Positions 19,087 to 28,600 of a stretch of DNA of 63,795 bases are shown piece by piece. The notes beneath the pieces are model-generated. The model was not told where the DNA came from and ran no database searches. It was given only the letters and a program-made list of their open reading frames with translations. A program made the translations under genes and the position numbers. How positions within the stretch are numbered: the stretch's first letter is position 1; each line of letters begins with the position of its first letter. The stretch is from Treponema sp. (lineage in GTDB: Bacteria; Spirochaetota; Spirochaetia; Treponematales; Treponemataceae), in contig JAILIC010000109.1 in NCBI GenBank assembly GCA_024695475.1, positions 1 to 63,795 of the forward strand, read 5' to 3'.

Positions 19087-19632
19087 TTATTTCTTTTTTA
19101 TAAAGACCGTCGGATTGGTAAACTTATACCCGTTTTCATCTTTAGGAATAGCGTCTGACGTCAACTGCATCTCGCTCTTATGATTTTGTAGCTGGTATGC
19201 TATTTCCCAGTCCTTTTTACTCTTTTTATCTTTAGCAGGTGTTGGTGTAAATGTAATTTTATTTGCAGTAACAACACAGGTACCCTCACAAACATACTCC
19301 GTCTTTTTCTTTTTTGTTTGCTCGATACGCATTGAGCCATCTTCGTTAATCGTAATAATAGTCAATGCATTGCCATTTTCAAACTGCCAGACACCTACCA
19401 AATTGTTAAGAAACGTACCTTGTATTTCTTTAACACCTTTATTGACGGTTTCTCCTACAGTGGTACCAATTTTTTTGGCAGCGGTGCCTATATTTTTAAT
19501 AAGCTGCTTTCCTTCCTCTTTTACCGTTTGCAAATCTGTTGTTGATGATTTTTTGTCATCGCTCGCATACACTACTGAAACACTTGCCATAACAACAAGC
19601 AGCAGTGCAGCACAACGTGAAATACACTTCAT
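19087..19632 (-). CDS. Secreted protein with lipocalin-like fold, unknown function
   Basis: 181 residues. Signal peptide (LLLVVMASVSVVYA, cleavage after ~24), then an amphipathic helical stretch (TVKEEGKQLIKNIGTAAKKIG), then a small beta domain beginning LVGVWQFENGNALTIITINEDGSM, as in lipocalin-like 'W-x-F' domains. The C terminus is Lys-rich. Periplasmic by inference. It lies last behind uppP with 42 nt between and has its own GGAGG-like site. Confidence 0.5.
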   Translation of the reverse strand: MKCISRCAALLLVVMASVSVVYASDDKKSSTTDLQTVKEEGKQLIKNIGTAAKKIGTTVGETVNKGVKEIQGTFLNNLVGVWQFENGNALTIITINEDGSMRIEQTKKKKTEYVCEGTCVVTANKITFTPTPAKDKKSKKDWEIAYQLQNHKSEMQLTSDAIPKDENGYKFTNPTVFIKKK

Positions 19633-19674
19633 TTTTCCTCCTTTTTTATATCCGTAATAACGGTGTTGCAGCGA

Positions 19675-20511
19675 TTACAAAATAATTAACCCAATAACTC
19701 CTACAGGAATGAGATAAGCTGCAAACCATGCCAGCTGACCTTTTTTTATCAGTTTCATAAGCCAGGACAAGGCAACATACCCACTTACACAAGCAGTTAG
19801 ACAACCACATACAACAGGAAGTACTCCAACTGAAGAGGTAACATCTGACAAATCTTTTAATTCTAGGACAAAGGCTCCCAAAATGGCAGGAATTGAAACA
19901 ATAAACGAAAACTCTCCTGCATCTTCACGTTTTACGTTTACCGCAAGAGCACCTGCAATCGTTGAGCCAGATCGAGAAATACCTGGCAATGTTCCAATCC
20001 CTTGTGCTAGACCTATACATAATGACTGCTTCAAAGAGATGCCACAGTTTGTTGATGGTTGTCTTTTTGCCAAACGCGCAGAAATAAGCAACAGCACTCC
20101 TGTACAAATAAAACCACCACAGACAAAAGAGATAGGCAACTCTGGTATCAGTTTACTGGTACACACACCTATAACTCCTGTAACAAAAGTGACAACCAAT
20201 ACGGCAACTATTGTCTTACGACCTACAACATCAGAACCTGACAACCCATCGCCACTAACCTCACCATCTACTGTAACAGGCCTACGAAGTATCCATCTAA
20301 ACAATATAGCAAAAAAGCGGATAATTTTTTTTCTAAAAAACACTACCGTTGCTACTAATGTTGCAAGATGCAAAAATACATCAAACAAGAGTGGTACATC
20401 GTCCAAATGGAACAATGTCTGGGCCACAGCCAAATGCCCCGATGACGAAATAGGTAAAAATTCAGCAATTCCTTGTATCAGTCCAAGAACAATACTTTGA
20501 AATACAGTCAT
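19675..20511 (-). CDS. uppP: Undecaprenyl-diphosphatase
   Basis: Recycles the undecaprenyl carrier lipid for peptidoglycan synthesis. 278 residues, about 8 membrane helices. It has the two inverted-repeat active-site motifs: GIAEFLPISSSGHL near the N terminus and LPGISRSGSTIAGAL. It begins 9 nt after the tctA stop, with no clear ribosome site, so it may depend on read-through from the transporter operon. Confidence 0.95.
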   Translation of the reverse strand: MTVFQSIVLGLIQGIAEFLPISSSGHLAVAQTLFHLDDVPLLFDVFLHLATLVATVVFFRKKIIRFFAILFRWILRRPVTVDGEVSGDGLSGSDVVGRKTIVAVLVVTFVTGVIGVCTSKLIPELPISFVCGGFICTGVLLLISARLAKRQPSTNCGISLKQSLCIGLAQGIGTLPGISRSGSTIAGALAVNVKREDAGEFSFIVSIPAILGAFVLELKDLSDVTSSVGVLPVVCGCLTACVSGYVALSWLMKLIKKGQLAWFAAYLIPVGVIGLIIL

Positions 20512-20520
20512 AATGTAATG

Positions 20521-22071
20521 TTACTCTGAAGCAGTAGCCTCTGCTTCTCTCCTTGCAATTTTGCGCTGGTTAAGTAACGCAGTTATGAGTGAGGCAACTG
20601 CAAGAACAAAGAATATGATACAAATTGGACGGCTAAATATCATAAAGAATTTACCATCAACAATCTGCATATATCGTCTGATATTTGACTCACACAATGG
20701 ACCGAGAATTAAAGCCAGCAAAATAGGTGACAATGGGAAGCCATACTTTTGCAACAGATACCCGATAACACCCATCACAATAGCAAAGTATACATCAAAC
20801 ATGCTTTGATTGATAGCATAGGAACCAACCAATGACAATACCAAAATACATGGTATCAAAAAATAGCGTTCTACAGAGATAACTTTAGTAAACAGATTGA
20901 CACCAAGCATACCAACAATCAAGAATGCCAAGTTTGCTGCGAGCAGTGCACCAAAAACAGCATAGACAATATCAAGATGTTCAACAAACATCATTGGACC
21001 CGGCTGAAATCCGTGCATAATAAATGCACCCATCAATACAGCCGTGTTAGAGTCACCAGGAACACCAAGAGCCAACATAGGAATCATAGCACCACCAGAA
21101 CAACCATTATTGGCACTTTCTGCGGCTGCAATACCCTCTGGAGCACCTTTACCAAACAGTTCTGGATGTTTACTGCTTCGTTTTGCCTCACTGTAGGAAA
21201 CAAATGCTGCAATATCCCCACCTGCACCTGGAATAGAACCAATAAATGTTCCTATCAAGCTACCTTTACAAATATGTGGCAATATCGTTTTAACATCTTC
21301 TTTCTTTGGCAAAACATTGGTAACGATTGATTTGAAATAATTTGCAATTGGATTACCTGATCCAGCAACCACAGTCTTTTTTGTTGCAGTACTTTTTAAC
21401 ATCTGCTCAAAATTTGCAATTACTTCACTAATTGCAAAAAGACCAATCAAGGCAGGAATAAAAGGAATACCATCATAAAATCCTCTAAGCTTGAAGAATC
21501 GCAGATAGGCACATGTTTTATCCATACCTACGGTTGCCAATAACAAGCCAAAGAATGCAGTAATCAAACCTTTTACCAAGTCCTTACCTGAAATTGAAAC
21601 AATAACAGACAATCCAAATACAGCCAAGGCAAAGAACTCAGCAGGTCCAAACTTTAATGCCATTTTTGAAATCGTTGGAGACAGAAATGACATGACGATT
21701 GCACCGATAATACCACCCATAAATGATGAAAAGAGTGAAATTGTCAATGCACGTCCAGGTTGTCCCTGCTGTCCCATTGGATATCCATCAAGAACAGTAG
21801 CTGCGGCAGAAGGCGTTCCTGGAGTATGTATTAAAATAGCAGCTATAGAGCCACCGTACATACCGCCACAAAAAATACCCAGCAACATGGCAACACCAGG
21901 AATAAAATCAAGACCATACGTAAATGGAACCAAAAGTGCAATACCCATAGTTGCAGTAAGACCAGGAATTGCACCTATAAGAATACCGCCAGCAGCACCG
22001 ATCAATGTATACAATAATGTTGCTGGAGCAAAGATTTGTCCAAGACTTGATGCAAATAATGCAAAATTCAT
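20521..22071 (-). CDS. tctA: Tripartite tricarboxylate transporter, large permease TctA (first system)
   Basis: 516 residues, ~12 membrane helices, full length for TctA. Conserved segments: GAIPGLTATMGIALLVPFTYG, GGMYGGSIAAILIHTPGTPSAAATVLDGYPM, GSIPGAGGDIAAFVSY and the ALGVPGDSNTAVLMGAF box. It forms the secondary transporter with TctB and binding protein TctC. Being in an operon with kduI/kduD, the substrate is more likely a uronate or its derivative than citrate (inference). A paralogue lies at 49115-50674. Confidence 0.93.
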   Translation of the reverse strand: MNFALFASSLGQIFAPATLLYTLIGAAGGILIGAIPGLTATMGIALLVPFTYGLDFIPGVAMLLGIFCGGMYGGSIAAILIHTPGTPSAAATVLDGYPMGQQGQPGRALTISLFSSFMGGIIGAIVMSFLSPTISKMALKFGPAEFFALAVFGLSVIVSISGKDLVKGLITAFFGLLLATVGMDKTCAYLRFFKLRGFYDGIPFIPALIGLFAISEVIANFEQMLKSTATKKTVVAGSGNPIANYFKSIVTNVLPKKEDVKTILPHICKGSLIGTFIGSIPGAGGDIAAFVSYSEAKRSSKHPELFGKGAPEGIAAAESANNGCSGGAMIPMLALGVPGDSNTAVLMGAFIMHGFQPGPMMFVEHLDIVYAVFGALLAANLAFLIVGMLGVNLFTKVISVERYFLIPCILVLSLVGSYAINQSMFDVYFAIVMGVIGYLLQKYGFPLSPILLALILGPLCESNIRRYMQIVDGKFFMIFSRPICIIFFVLAVASLITALLNQRKIARREAEATASE

Positions 22072-22087
22072 TTTGATACCTCCTCTC

Positions 22088-22570
22088 CTACAATAGATTT
22101 TCTACAAAGCCGAGAGGCATCTCAATACCAAGTAGCATTTTAAATATTAAAAAGATAACGATTGTCGCTGCAATCGAAACAAATATCATCATTTTATAAT
22201 TCCGCTTGCCTAAAATAAAAATCATAGCAAACAATGCAAACGGTGTTATCACAAGGAATCCTGTAAATTCCCACATCAGGGCATATACCAAAATAAGTAC
22301 GATGCTCAGAAGTGCCTTCTGTACCCCTTTATTTTTCAAGCTCAAAGTAGGAGCAGCACCTTTATTCTTTTCAGTCTGACGTAAATTAGAAAGCAATAAG
22401 ACAACACAACAAATAAACATACCTAAAGCAAGCATGCGAGGAAAAAACTCAGGTCCAACAGGTACGTTTTTAAACTTCTTAAATGTATAGGTGTATGCAA
22501 ATGCTCCACCGGATACAAGCATACCAACTATAGCAGAAACGATATTAGCTATTCTCACTTTTTTCTCCAT
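22088..22570 (-). CDS. tctB: Tripartite tricarboxylate transporter, small subunit TctB (first system)
   Basis: 160 residues, four predicted membrane helices in the TctB pattern. It has the family segment VGPEFFPRMLALGMFICCVVLL after the first helix and a paired helix near the C terminus. The start ATG directly follows a terminator-like hairpin with a U-run; no ribosome site is visible, so expression should be below that of tctC. Confidence 0.85.
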   Translation of the reverse strand: MEKKVRIANIVSAIVGMLVSGGAFAYTYTFKKFKNVPVGPEFFPRMLALGMFICCVVLLLSNLRQTEKNKGAAPTLSLKNKGVQKALLSIVLILVYALMWEFTGFLVITPFALFAMIFILGKRNYKMMIFVSIAATIVIFLIFKMLLGIEMPLGFVENLL

Positions 22571-22597
22571 AAAAAAGGGCAGACACAGTCTGCCCTT
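22571..22597 (-). terminator. Hairpin with U-run between tctC and tctB
   Basis: Stem AAGGGCAGA (22575-22583) with TCTGCCCTT (22589-22597), loop CACAG, followed on the minus strand by six T that abut the tctB ATG. Likely lowers transcription into tctB-tctA relative to the binding protein. Confidence 0.75.
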
Positions 22598-22619
22598 CCA
22601 ATACCTATTTTACAATAAT

Positions 22620-23597
22620 CTAGTCAGTAAGACCGATTGCTTTCATAGTCTTTGTTACAGCTTCGTAATTTGACTTCAAGAAAGCAGCAAAATCATCTGG
22701 GTTTTGATAAGCAAGATTCAAGTTAAGGCTCTTTGCAGTAGCAACAAATTCTGGATCATTTTCAGCTTTTGTGAATGCGTCAACAAGAATAGCCTTGATT
22801 GCTGGATCTACACCCTTTGGCAATGCCAAACCACGCCATGTGTAGTATTCAATATTGAATCCCTGCTCTTTGAAAGTCTTGATATTTGGATATGCTTCTG
22901 GGCGCTTACCGTCCATAACACCCAGTACCTTAACATTACCAGCATCAAGCTGTGATTTTACTTCTGCCAAAGAAACAGTAACAGCCTGGATATGACCACC
23001 TGCTACAGCAGTAACAGCACCAGCTGCACCTTCAAATGGAATGTGCTTTACCTGGATACCAGTAGCATCTGCCAAAAGACCAGCACCAATGTGCCATACA
23101 GAACCAGGAGCTGAGTTACCGATTGATACTTCACCTGGGTGAGCTTTACAATAGTCAACAAATTCCTGAACTGTGTTGTATGGAGCATCAGCTTTTACAG
23201 TCAAAGTTGCAGCATCTGCATTAACACGGATAAGAGGATCATAGTCTGCATAGGTAAAATCAATTAAACCCTGCTGTGGCAATGAGTTCAATTCAAAAGT
23301 AATCATACCTACAGTGTAGCCATCAGCCTTAGCATCTTTTATTGTTGCATGACCGATTGCACCAGCACCACCAGTTTTGTTTTCAACAGTAATGCTCTTG
23401 CCCAAATATTTTTCAGCAGTTGTACACAATGCACGAAGAACAGCATCAGTACCGCCACCAGCACCCCATGGACAAATCATTGAGATTCCTTTTGTTGGGT
23501 AAGAAGCAGCTTTACCGCCTGCATCCTTTGCACCATTTGCAAAAGCCATAGAAGCAACAGCCAAAAGAGCTGCTCCGACACTTACGATTTTTTTCAT
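22620..23597 (-). CDS. tctC: Tripartite tricarboxylate transporter, periplasmic binding protein TctC (first system)
   Basis: 325 residues. Signal peptide (VGAALLAVASMAFA), then the Bug/TctC fold with ISMICPWGAGGGTDAVLRAL, the ENKTGGAGAIG loop and LPKGVDPAIKAILVDAF. It captures the substrate for the TctBA permease. Ribosome site TAGGAGGAT is strong. It is preceded by kduI in the same operon. Confidence 0.92.
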   Translation of the reverse strand: MKKIVSVGAALLAVASMAFANGAKDAGGKAASYPTKGISMICPWGAGGGTDAVLRALCTTAEKYLGKSITVENKTGGAGAIGHATIKDAKADGYTVGMITFELNSLPQQGLIDFTYADYDPLIRVNADAATLTVKADAPYNTVQEFVDYCKAHPGEVSIGNSAPGSVWHIGAGLLADATGIQVKHIPFEGAAGAVTAVAGGHIQAVTVSLAEVKSQLDAGNVKVLGVMDGKRPEAYPNIKTFKEQGFNIEYYTWRGLALPKGVDPAIKAILVDAFTKAENDPEFVATAKSLNLNLAYQNPDDFAAFLKSNYEAVTKTMKAIGLTD

Positions 23598-23632
23598 AAA
23601 AATCCTCCTACGTTTTACCTTATATCTTAATT

Positions 23633-24478
23633 TTAACGTAAATCTTGAGTTTTAATCCAGTCCTGATCATCATAGGCACGATTTTCTCCAGCCATACTCC
23701 AAATAAAAGTATAATTGCGAGTACCACAACCAGAATGGATAGACCAACTTGGATTAATAACAGCTTCATCATTATGTACTATAATATGACGAGTCTGCTG
23801 AGGTTCACCAAAGAAATGGAACAAAGCCTGATCTTCAGGAATGTCAAAATAGAAGTATACTTCCATACGACGCTCATGAGTGTGGGCAGGCATGGTGTTC
23901 CATACACTGCCTGTCTCCAAATGAGTAAGACCCATTGAAAGCTGACAGGTTTCAAGGACATCAGGATGAATATACTGATTAATCGTACGTTCGTTGCTAT
24001 CCTCAAATGAACCAACATGCTTATGAATAGCATCCTTATACGTAATCAACTTTGCTGGATATGGACGATGAGCAGGAGTACTATTCATATAGAATTTTGC
24101 AGGCTTGGCACTATCGGCACTGGTAAAAGAAACCTTCTGTGTACCCATTGGTAAATACAAAGCATCATAGTGCTGTAATTCATACTTAGTACCATCAGCT
24201 TCAACAATACCTTTTTCGCCAATATTAATAATACCCAACTCGCGGCGTTCCAAAAAATACTTTACGCCAAAATCCTTCCAAGGATCGATATTTTTTTCCA
24301 GATCGACAGTCTTTTGTACTGGATATGCACCCAAAGTAACAATGCGGTCTACATGTGAATATACTGCTGACACATCATCTGCTTGAAAAATATTTTGAAC
24401 CAAAAACTCCTTACGAAGTTCTTCAGTTGTCATACGCTTAAAAGGCTCTTTTCCTGTAGAGTAGCGAATATCTATCAT
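23633..24478 (-). CDS. kduI: 5-dehydro-4-deoxy-D-glucuronate isomerase
   Basis: Isomerises 5-keto-4-deoxyuronate to 3-deoxy-D-glycero-2,5-hexodiulosonate in pectin/uronate breakdown. 281 residues, matching the usual ~278. Two cupin halves; zinc ligands are visible in MPAHTHERRMEVYFYF (two His, one Glu) and in WSIHSGCG. Other family segments: YSHVDRIVTLGAYP, HRPYPAKLI. I start it at MIDIRYSTG (24478); a 5' extension to 24526 is unconserved. It follows kduD in the operon. Confidence 0.94.
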   Translation of the reverse strand: MIDIRYSTGKEPFKRMTTEELRKEFLVQNIFQADDVSAVYSHVDRIVTLGAYPVQKTVDLEKNIDPWKDFGVKYFLERRELGIINIGEKGIVEADGTKYELQHYDALYLPMGTQKVSFTSADSAKPAKFYMNSTPAHRPYPAKLITYKDAIHKHVGSFEDSNERTINQYIHPDVLETCQLSMGLTHLETGSVWNTMPAHTHERRMEVYFYFDIPEDQALFHFFGEPQQTRHIIVHNDEAVINPSWSIHSGCGTRNYTFIWSMAGENRAYDDQDWIKTQDLR

Positions 24479-24562
24479 AATTATTATACCGTCCTCAAAC
24501 GTTAAATAGAGAATATGCCGAGTCAAGGCAAGCTTTCGCTTACAGCCTTGACTTCATCATTT

Positions 24563-25366
24563 TTACTTAGGCTGCTTACCGATATATGCCAAAATACCAC
24601 CGTCTACATACAGTACATGGCCATTTACGAAGTCTGAAGCATCACTAGCAAGGAATACCGCAGCACCCTGCAAATCTTCTGGAGTACCCCAACGAGCAGC
24701 AGGAGTTTTTGCAATAATAAACTGATCAAATGGATGGCGTGAACCATCAGCCTGTTTTTCACGCAACGGAGCAGTCTGTGGGGTAGCAATATATCCAGGG
24801 CCAATACCATTACACTGGATATTAAATTCACCATATTCAGAACAAATATTGCGGGTAAGCATCTTAAGACCACCCTTTGCTGCAGCATAGGCACTGACAG
24901 TTTCTCGACCAAGCTCACTCATCATAGAGCAGATATTAATAATCTTTCCGTGTCCCTTTGCTTTCATACCAGGGAGAACAGCTTTAGATACGATAAATGG
25001 TGAAACCAAATCAATATCAATAACCTGCTTGTATTCTTCTACAGACAGTTCAGTCATTGGGATACGCTTAATAATACCGGCATTATTAACCAAAATATCA
25101 ATTGTACCTAAATCTGCCGCAATCTTAGCAACAGTGTCCTGAACCTGCTTTTCATCAGTAACATCACACTGATATCCCTTAACATCAAAGCCAGCGGCCT
25201 TGTAGTCTTCAGTACCTTTTTTTACCTTTTCTGGATTACGTTCACAAAAAGCAACTTTTGCACCTGCATCAGCCAAAGCACTGGCAATTGCAAAACCAAT
25301 ACCATAAGAAGCACCAGTAACAAAAGCTACTTTACCTTTTAGTGAAAATGTATCTAATACACTCAT
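24563..25366 (-). CDS. kduD: 2-dehydro-3-deoxy-D-gluconate 5-dehydrogenase
   Basis: Short-chain dehydrogenase of 267 residues acting after KduI to give 2-keto-3-deoxygluconate. NAD-binding TGASYGIG near residue 18, NNAG, and the catalytic Ser-Tyr-x3-Lys as SAYAAAKGGLKMLT. C-terminal GHVLYVDGG. I start at MSVLDTFSLKGK (25366) behind AGGAGACAGG. First gene of kduD-kduI-tctCBA(-uppP). No KDG kinase or aldolase is in the window, so the pathway must finish elsewhere. Confidence 0.92.
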   Translation of the reverse strand: MSVLDTFSLKGKVAFVTGASYGIGFAIASALADAGAKVAFCERNPEKVKKGTEDYKAAGFDVKGYQCDVTDEKQVQDTVAKIAADLGTIDILVNNAGIIKRIPMTELSVEEYKQVIDIDLVSPFIVSKAVLPGMKAKGHGKIINICSMMSELGRETVSAYAAAKGGLKMLTRNICSEYGEFNIQCNGIGPGYIATPQTAPLREKQADGSRHPFDQFIIAKTPAARWGTPEDLQGAAVFLASDASDFVNGHVLYVDGGILAYIGKQPK

Positions 25367-25422
25367 TTCCTGTCTCCTCTTTTTATATACAGAGTACTTG
25401 AATTTAGTATTTTTGTTAGATA

Positions 25423-25460
25423 AGTATATCTCATTGTCTGACAAGCTACAATCAGACAAT
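25423..25460 (-). promoter_or_regulatory. kduD promoter with GntR/FadR-type operator in the spacer
   Basis: Minus strand TTGTAG (25451-25446), 17 nt, TATACT (25428-25423). The spacer holds the perfect palindrome TTGTCTGACAA (25434-25444), which fits the FadR-subfamily pattern TNGTNNNACNA. A further half-site TCAGACAAT (25452-25460) makes a second, wider inverted repeat. A repressor bound here would block RNA polymerase. Confidence 0.65.
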
Positions 25461-25541
25461 CTAAGTATAAAGGAAAATACAAAAAAGTATACGCCTAAAT
25501 TCTGTACTTTACCGTCTTTTTTTAATTATTACTGCAAATAC

Positions 25542-25570
25542 TTGAATAAATATTCATAAACAAGTATAGT
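25542..25570 (+). promoter_or_regulatory. gltB promoter
   Basis: TTGAAT (25542-25547), 17 nt, TATAGT (25565-25570). Transcription would start around 25577, a few nt before the leader hairpin. Confidence 0.7.
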
Positions 25571-25581
25571 AAACACGCAAC

Positions 25582-25636
25582 AAAGGCGTTTGCAAAAGGA
25601 CACGGATACGTGTGTCTTTTTGCAAACGCCTTTTTT
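25582..25636 (+). terminator. Intrinsic-terminator hairpin inside the gltB leader
   Basis: A stem of over 20 bp: left arm from 25582 (AAAGGCGTTTGC...), right arm to 25633 (...GCAAACGCCTTT), capped by a GATA loop. Six T follow (25631-25636). It lies between the promoter and the ATG (25657), with no upstream plus-strand gene to serve. Confidence 0.8.
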
Positions 25637-25656
25637 CGTTTCAGGGGAGAGACTCA

Positions 25657-28600
25657 ATGAACACAAAGAATAATACGCTATATGATTCACGTTTTGAACA
25701 TGACAGTTGTGGTATCGGGCTTGTTGTCAACATCGACGGTCACGCCTCTCGAACCATCGTTGACAATGCACTGAGCATTGTAGAAAAACTTGAACACCGT
25801 GCAGGTAAAGACGCCACTGGCGAAACAGGAGATGGTGTCGGTATACTGCTTCAAATTTCACATGACTTTTTTGTCAAAGCAACACAAGAACTCGGCATCA
25901 CGCTTGGAGAAGCGCGCGATTATGGCATCGGCATGTTCTTTTTTCCGCAGGATCAGAACTTACGTGCACAAGCCAAAAAGATGCTGGAGTTTTTAACCCA
26001 AAAAGAAGGCATGGAATTTCTCGGTTGGCGTGATGTTCCTATACAAGAATCCGTATTAGGTCAAAAAGCAAAAGATTGCATGCCAGTCATATGCCAATGT
26101 TTTATTAAACGCCCCGAACAAGTAGCTCGTGGCATTGAATTTGACAGAAAACTTTATCTATTGCGCCGTCAATTTGAACACTCCCAATCACATACCTATG
26201 TTGCTTCATTCTCTTCACGTACCATCGTCTACAAAGGCATGTTCCTGGTAAATCAACTTCGTCTCTTCTATACCGACTTGCAATCAGAAGCTTATACATC
26301 CGCATTGGCTATCGTACACTCGCGTTTTTCTACCAATACCAATCCAAGTTGGGAGCGAGCACATCCCAACAGATTGATCGCGCATAATGGTGAGATAAAT
26401 ACCATCCGTGGCAATGCAGACCGTATGCTCGCCCGCGAAGAAACACTTTCAAGTCCAATGCTGCAAGGTGAAGACATCCGTAAAGTATACCCTGCCATAA
26501 ATACATCCGGCTCTGACTCAGCAATGCTTGATAACACCCTCGAGTTTATGCTCATGAATGGTATGCCACTGCCACTTGCCGTTATGGTATGTATCCCGGA
26601 ACCATGGCGTAATGACACCACAATGAGCAAAGACAAGCAGGACTTTTACCATTACTGGGCAACCATGATGGAGCCGTGGGATGGTCCGGCTGCAATTATT
26701 TTCAGTGATGGAGATCTGGCTGGAGCCGTACTGGACCGCAACGGTCTGCGTCCTTCCCGCTATTACATAACAAAAGATAATACCTTGATACTTTCTTCTG
26801 AAGTCGGTGTCTTAGACATTCCAGAGGACCATATCATACAAAAATCACGTGTCATGCCAGGACATATACTCCTCGTTGATACCATCAACAAAAAAATTAT
26901 CTCAGACAAAGAATGTAAAGACCATTTTGCTCACGCTCATCCATATGGTGAATGGCTCGATCAACACCTGCTCACCTTAGCGCAGCTTACAATTCCCAAC
27001 AAAAAGATTCCCGTATCCAGCCAGGAAGAACGTGACGTCTTATACAAGGCATTTGGATGGACCTACGAGGATGTCCACGAAATGATACTTCCAATGGCAA
27101 AAAATGGCGTAGAACCCACAGCTTCCATGGGCGTTGATACCCCCCTGGCTGTTCTCAGTGATAAGCACCCTCCTCTTTTTTCATACTTTAAACAGTTGTT
27201 CGCTCAAGTTACTAATCCTCCTATTGATTCCTTGCGTGAAAAGATTGTTACAGATACCACAGTATATGTGGGATCTGACGGAAACTTGCTTAAACCTGAG
27301 AGCAAAAGCTGTGGTGTTCTAGAAATTAGAAATCCTATTTTAACTGGTGTCGATATCATCAAGATCAAAAATCTCGACAAGCAAGGCTTAAAAGTTTCTA
27401 CCGTTTCTTTGTTGTATTATACAAACACATCACTTAAAACTGCACTTGATGAACTATTTGTTTCTATAGATAGGGAGTATCATAGTGGTTCCAATATCAT
27501 CATTCTCAGCGACCGTGGCGTAGACCGAAACCATGTAGCAATTCCTTCGCTTTTGGCCGTCAGTGCCGTAGAACAATACCTTATCCGTACCAAAAAACGT
27601 ACAGCCATATCTATCATTCTCGAAAGTGCTGAAATTCGTGATGTACATCAAGCAGCAATGATTTTAGGATATGGTGCACGGGCAATTAACCCCTACCTGG
27701 CTCACGAATGTATTGCTGAGCTTATCGATAAAAAGGTACTCGACAAAGACTATCATACTGCCATCGATGACTATAACAAGGCCATTGTCACTGGCATCAT
27801 AAAGATTGGGGCAAAAATGGGTATCTCTACCATTCAGTCTTATCAATCAGCACAAATATTTGAGGCTGTCGGTATTGCTCAAGATGTTATCGACACATAT
27901 TTTACCAATACGGTCAGTCGTATCGGAGGTATTGGGCTCAAACAAATCGAAGAAGATATAACCTATCATCACAACAGTGCCTTTGACCCGCTTGGCTTAG
28001 CCGTAGATACGACATTAAAAACGAGTGGTAATCACCGCTACCACAAAGGTCCTCAGTGCGAAAACCATTTGTACAATCCAGAAACTATTGCAGCTTTACA
28101 GGAAGCTACTCAAAAAGGTGACTACACTGTCTTTAAGTCTTATACCGCACAAGTAGACTCTCTGGAACATCCACACACACTGCGCGCACTACTTGATTTT
28201 AATACTGCACAGGTACAACCTATATCTATCGATGAAGTAGAAAGTGTGGATCAGATCGTACAGCGTTTTAAGACCGGTGCAATGTCATACGGCTCTATCT
28301 CAGAAGAAGCACATAAATGCATAGCCGAAGCTATGAACCGCTTACATGGTAAATCCAATTCTGGAGAAGGTGGCGAAAATCCTGATCGCCTTGGTACAAT
28401 ATATAACAGTGCTATAAAACAAGTTGCCTCAGGCCGTTTTGGTGTTACCGAAGAATACCTGCTCAGTGCGCAGGAAATTCAAATAAAAATGGCACAGGGA
28501 GCAAAACCTGGTGAAGGCGGACACCTGCCAGGTAAAAAGGTATACCCGTGGATTGCAAAAACACGATATGCCACTCCAGGTGTATCACTTATTTCGCCCC

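Noticed and set aside
20521..23597. First TctCBA as a citrate transporter
   Set aside because: No citrate-metabolism genes are nearby, while kduD and kduI are in the same operon.
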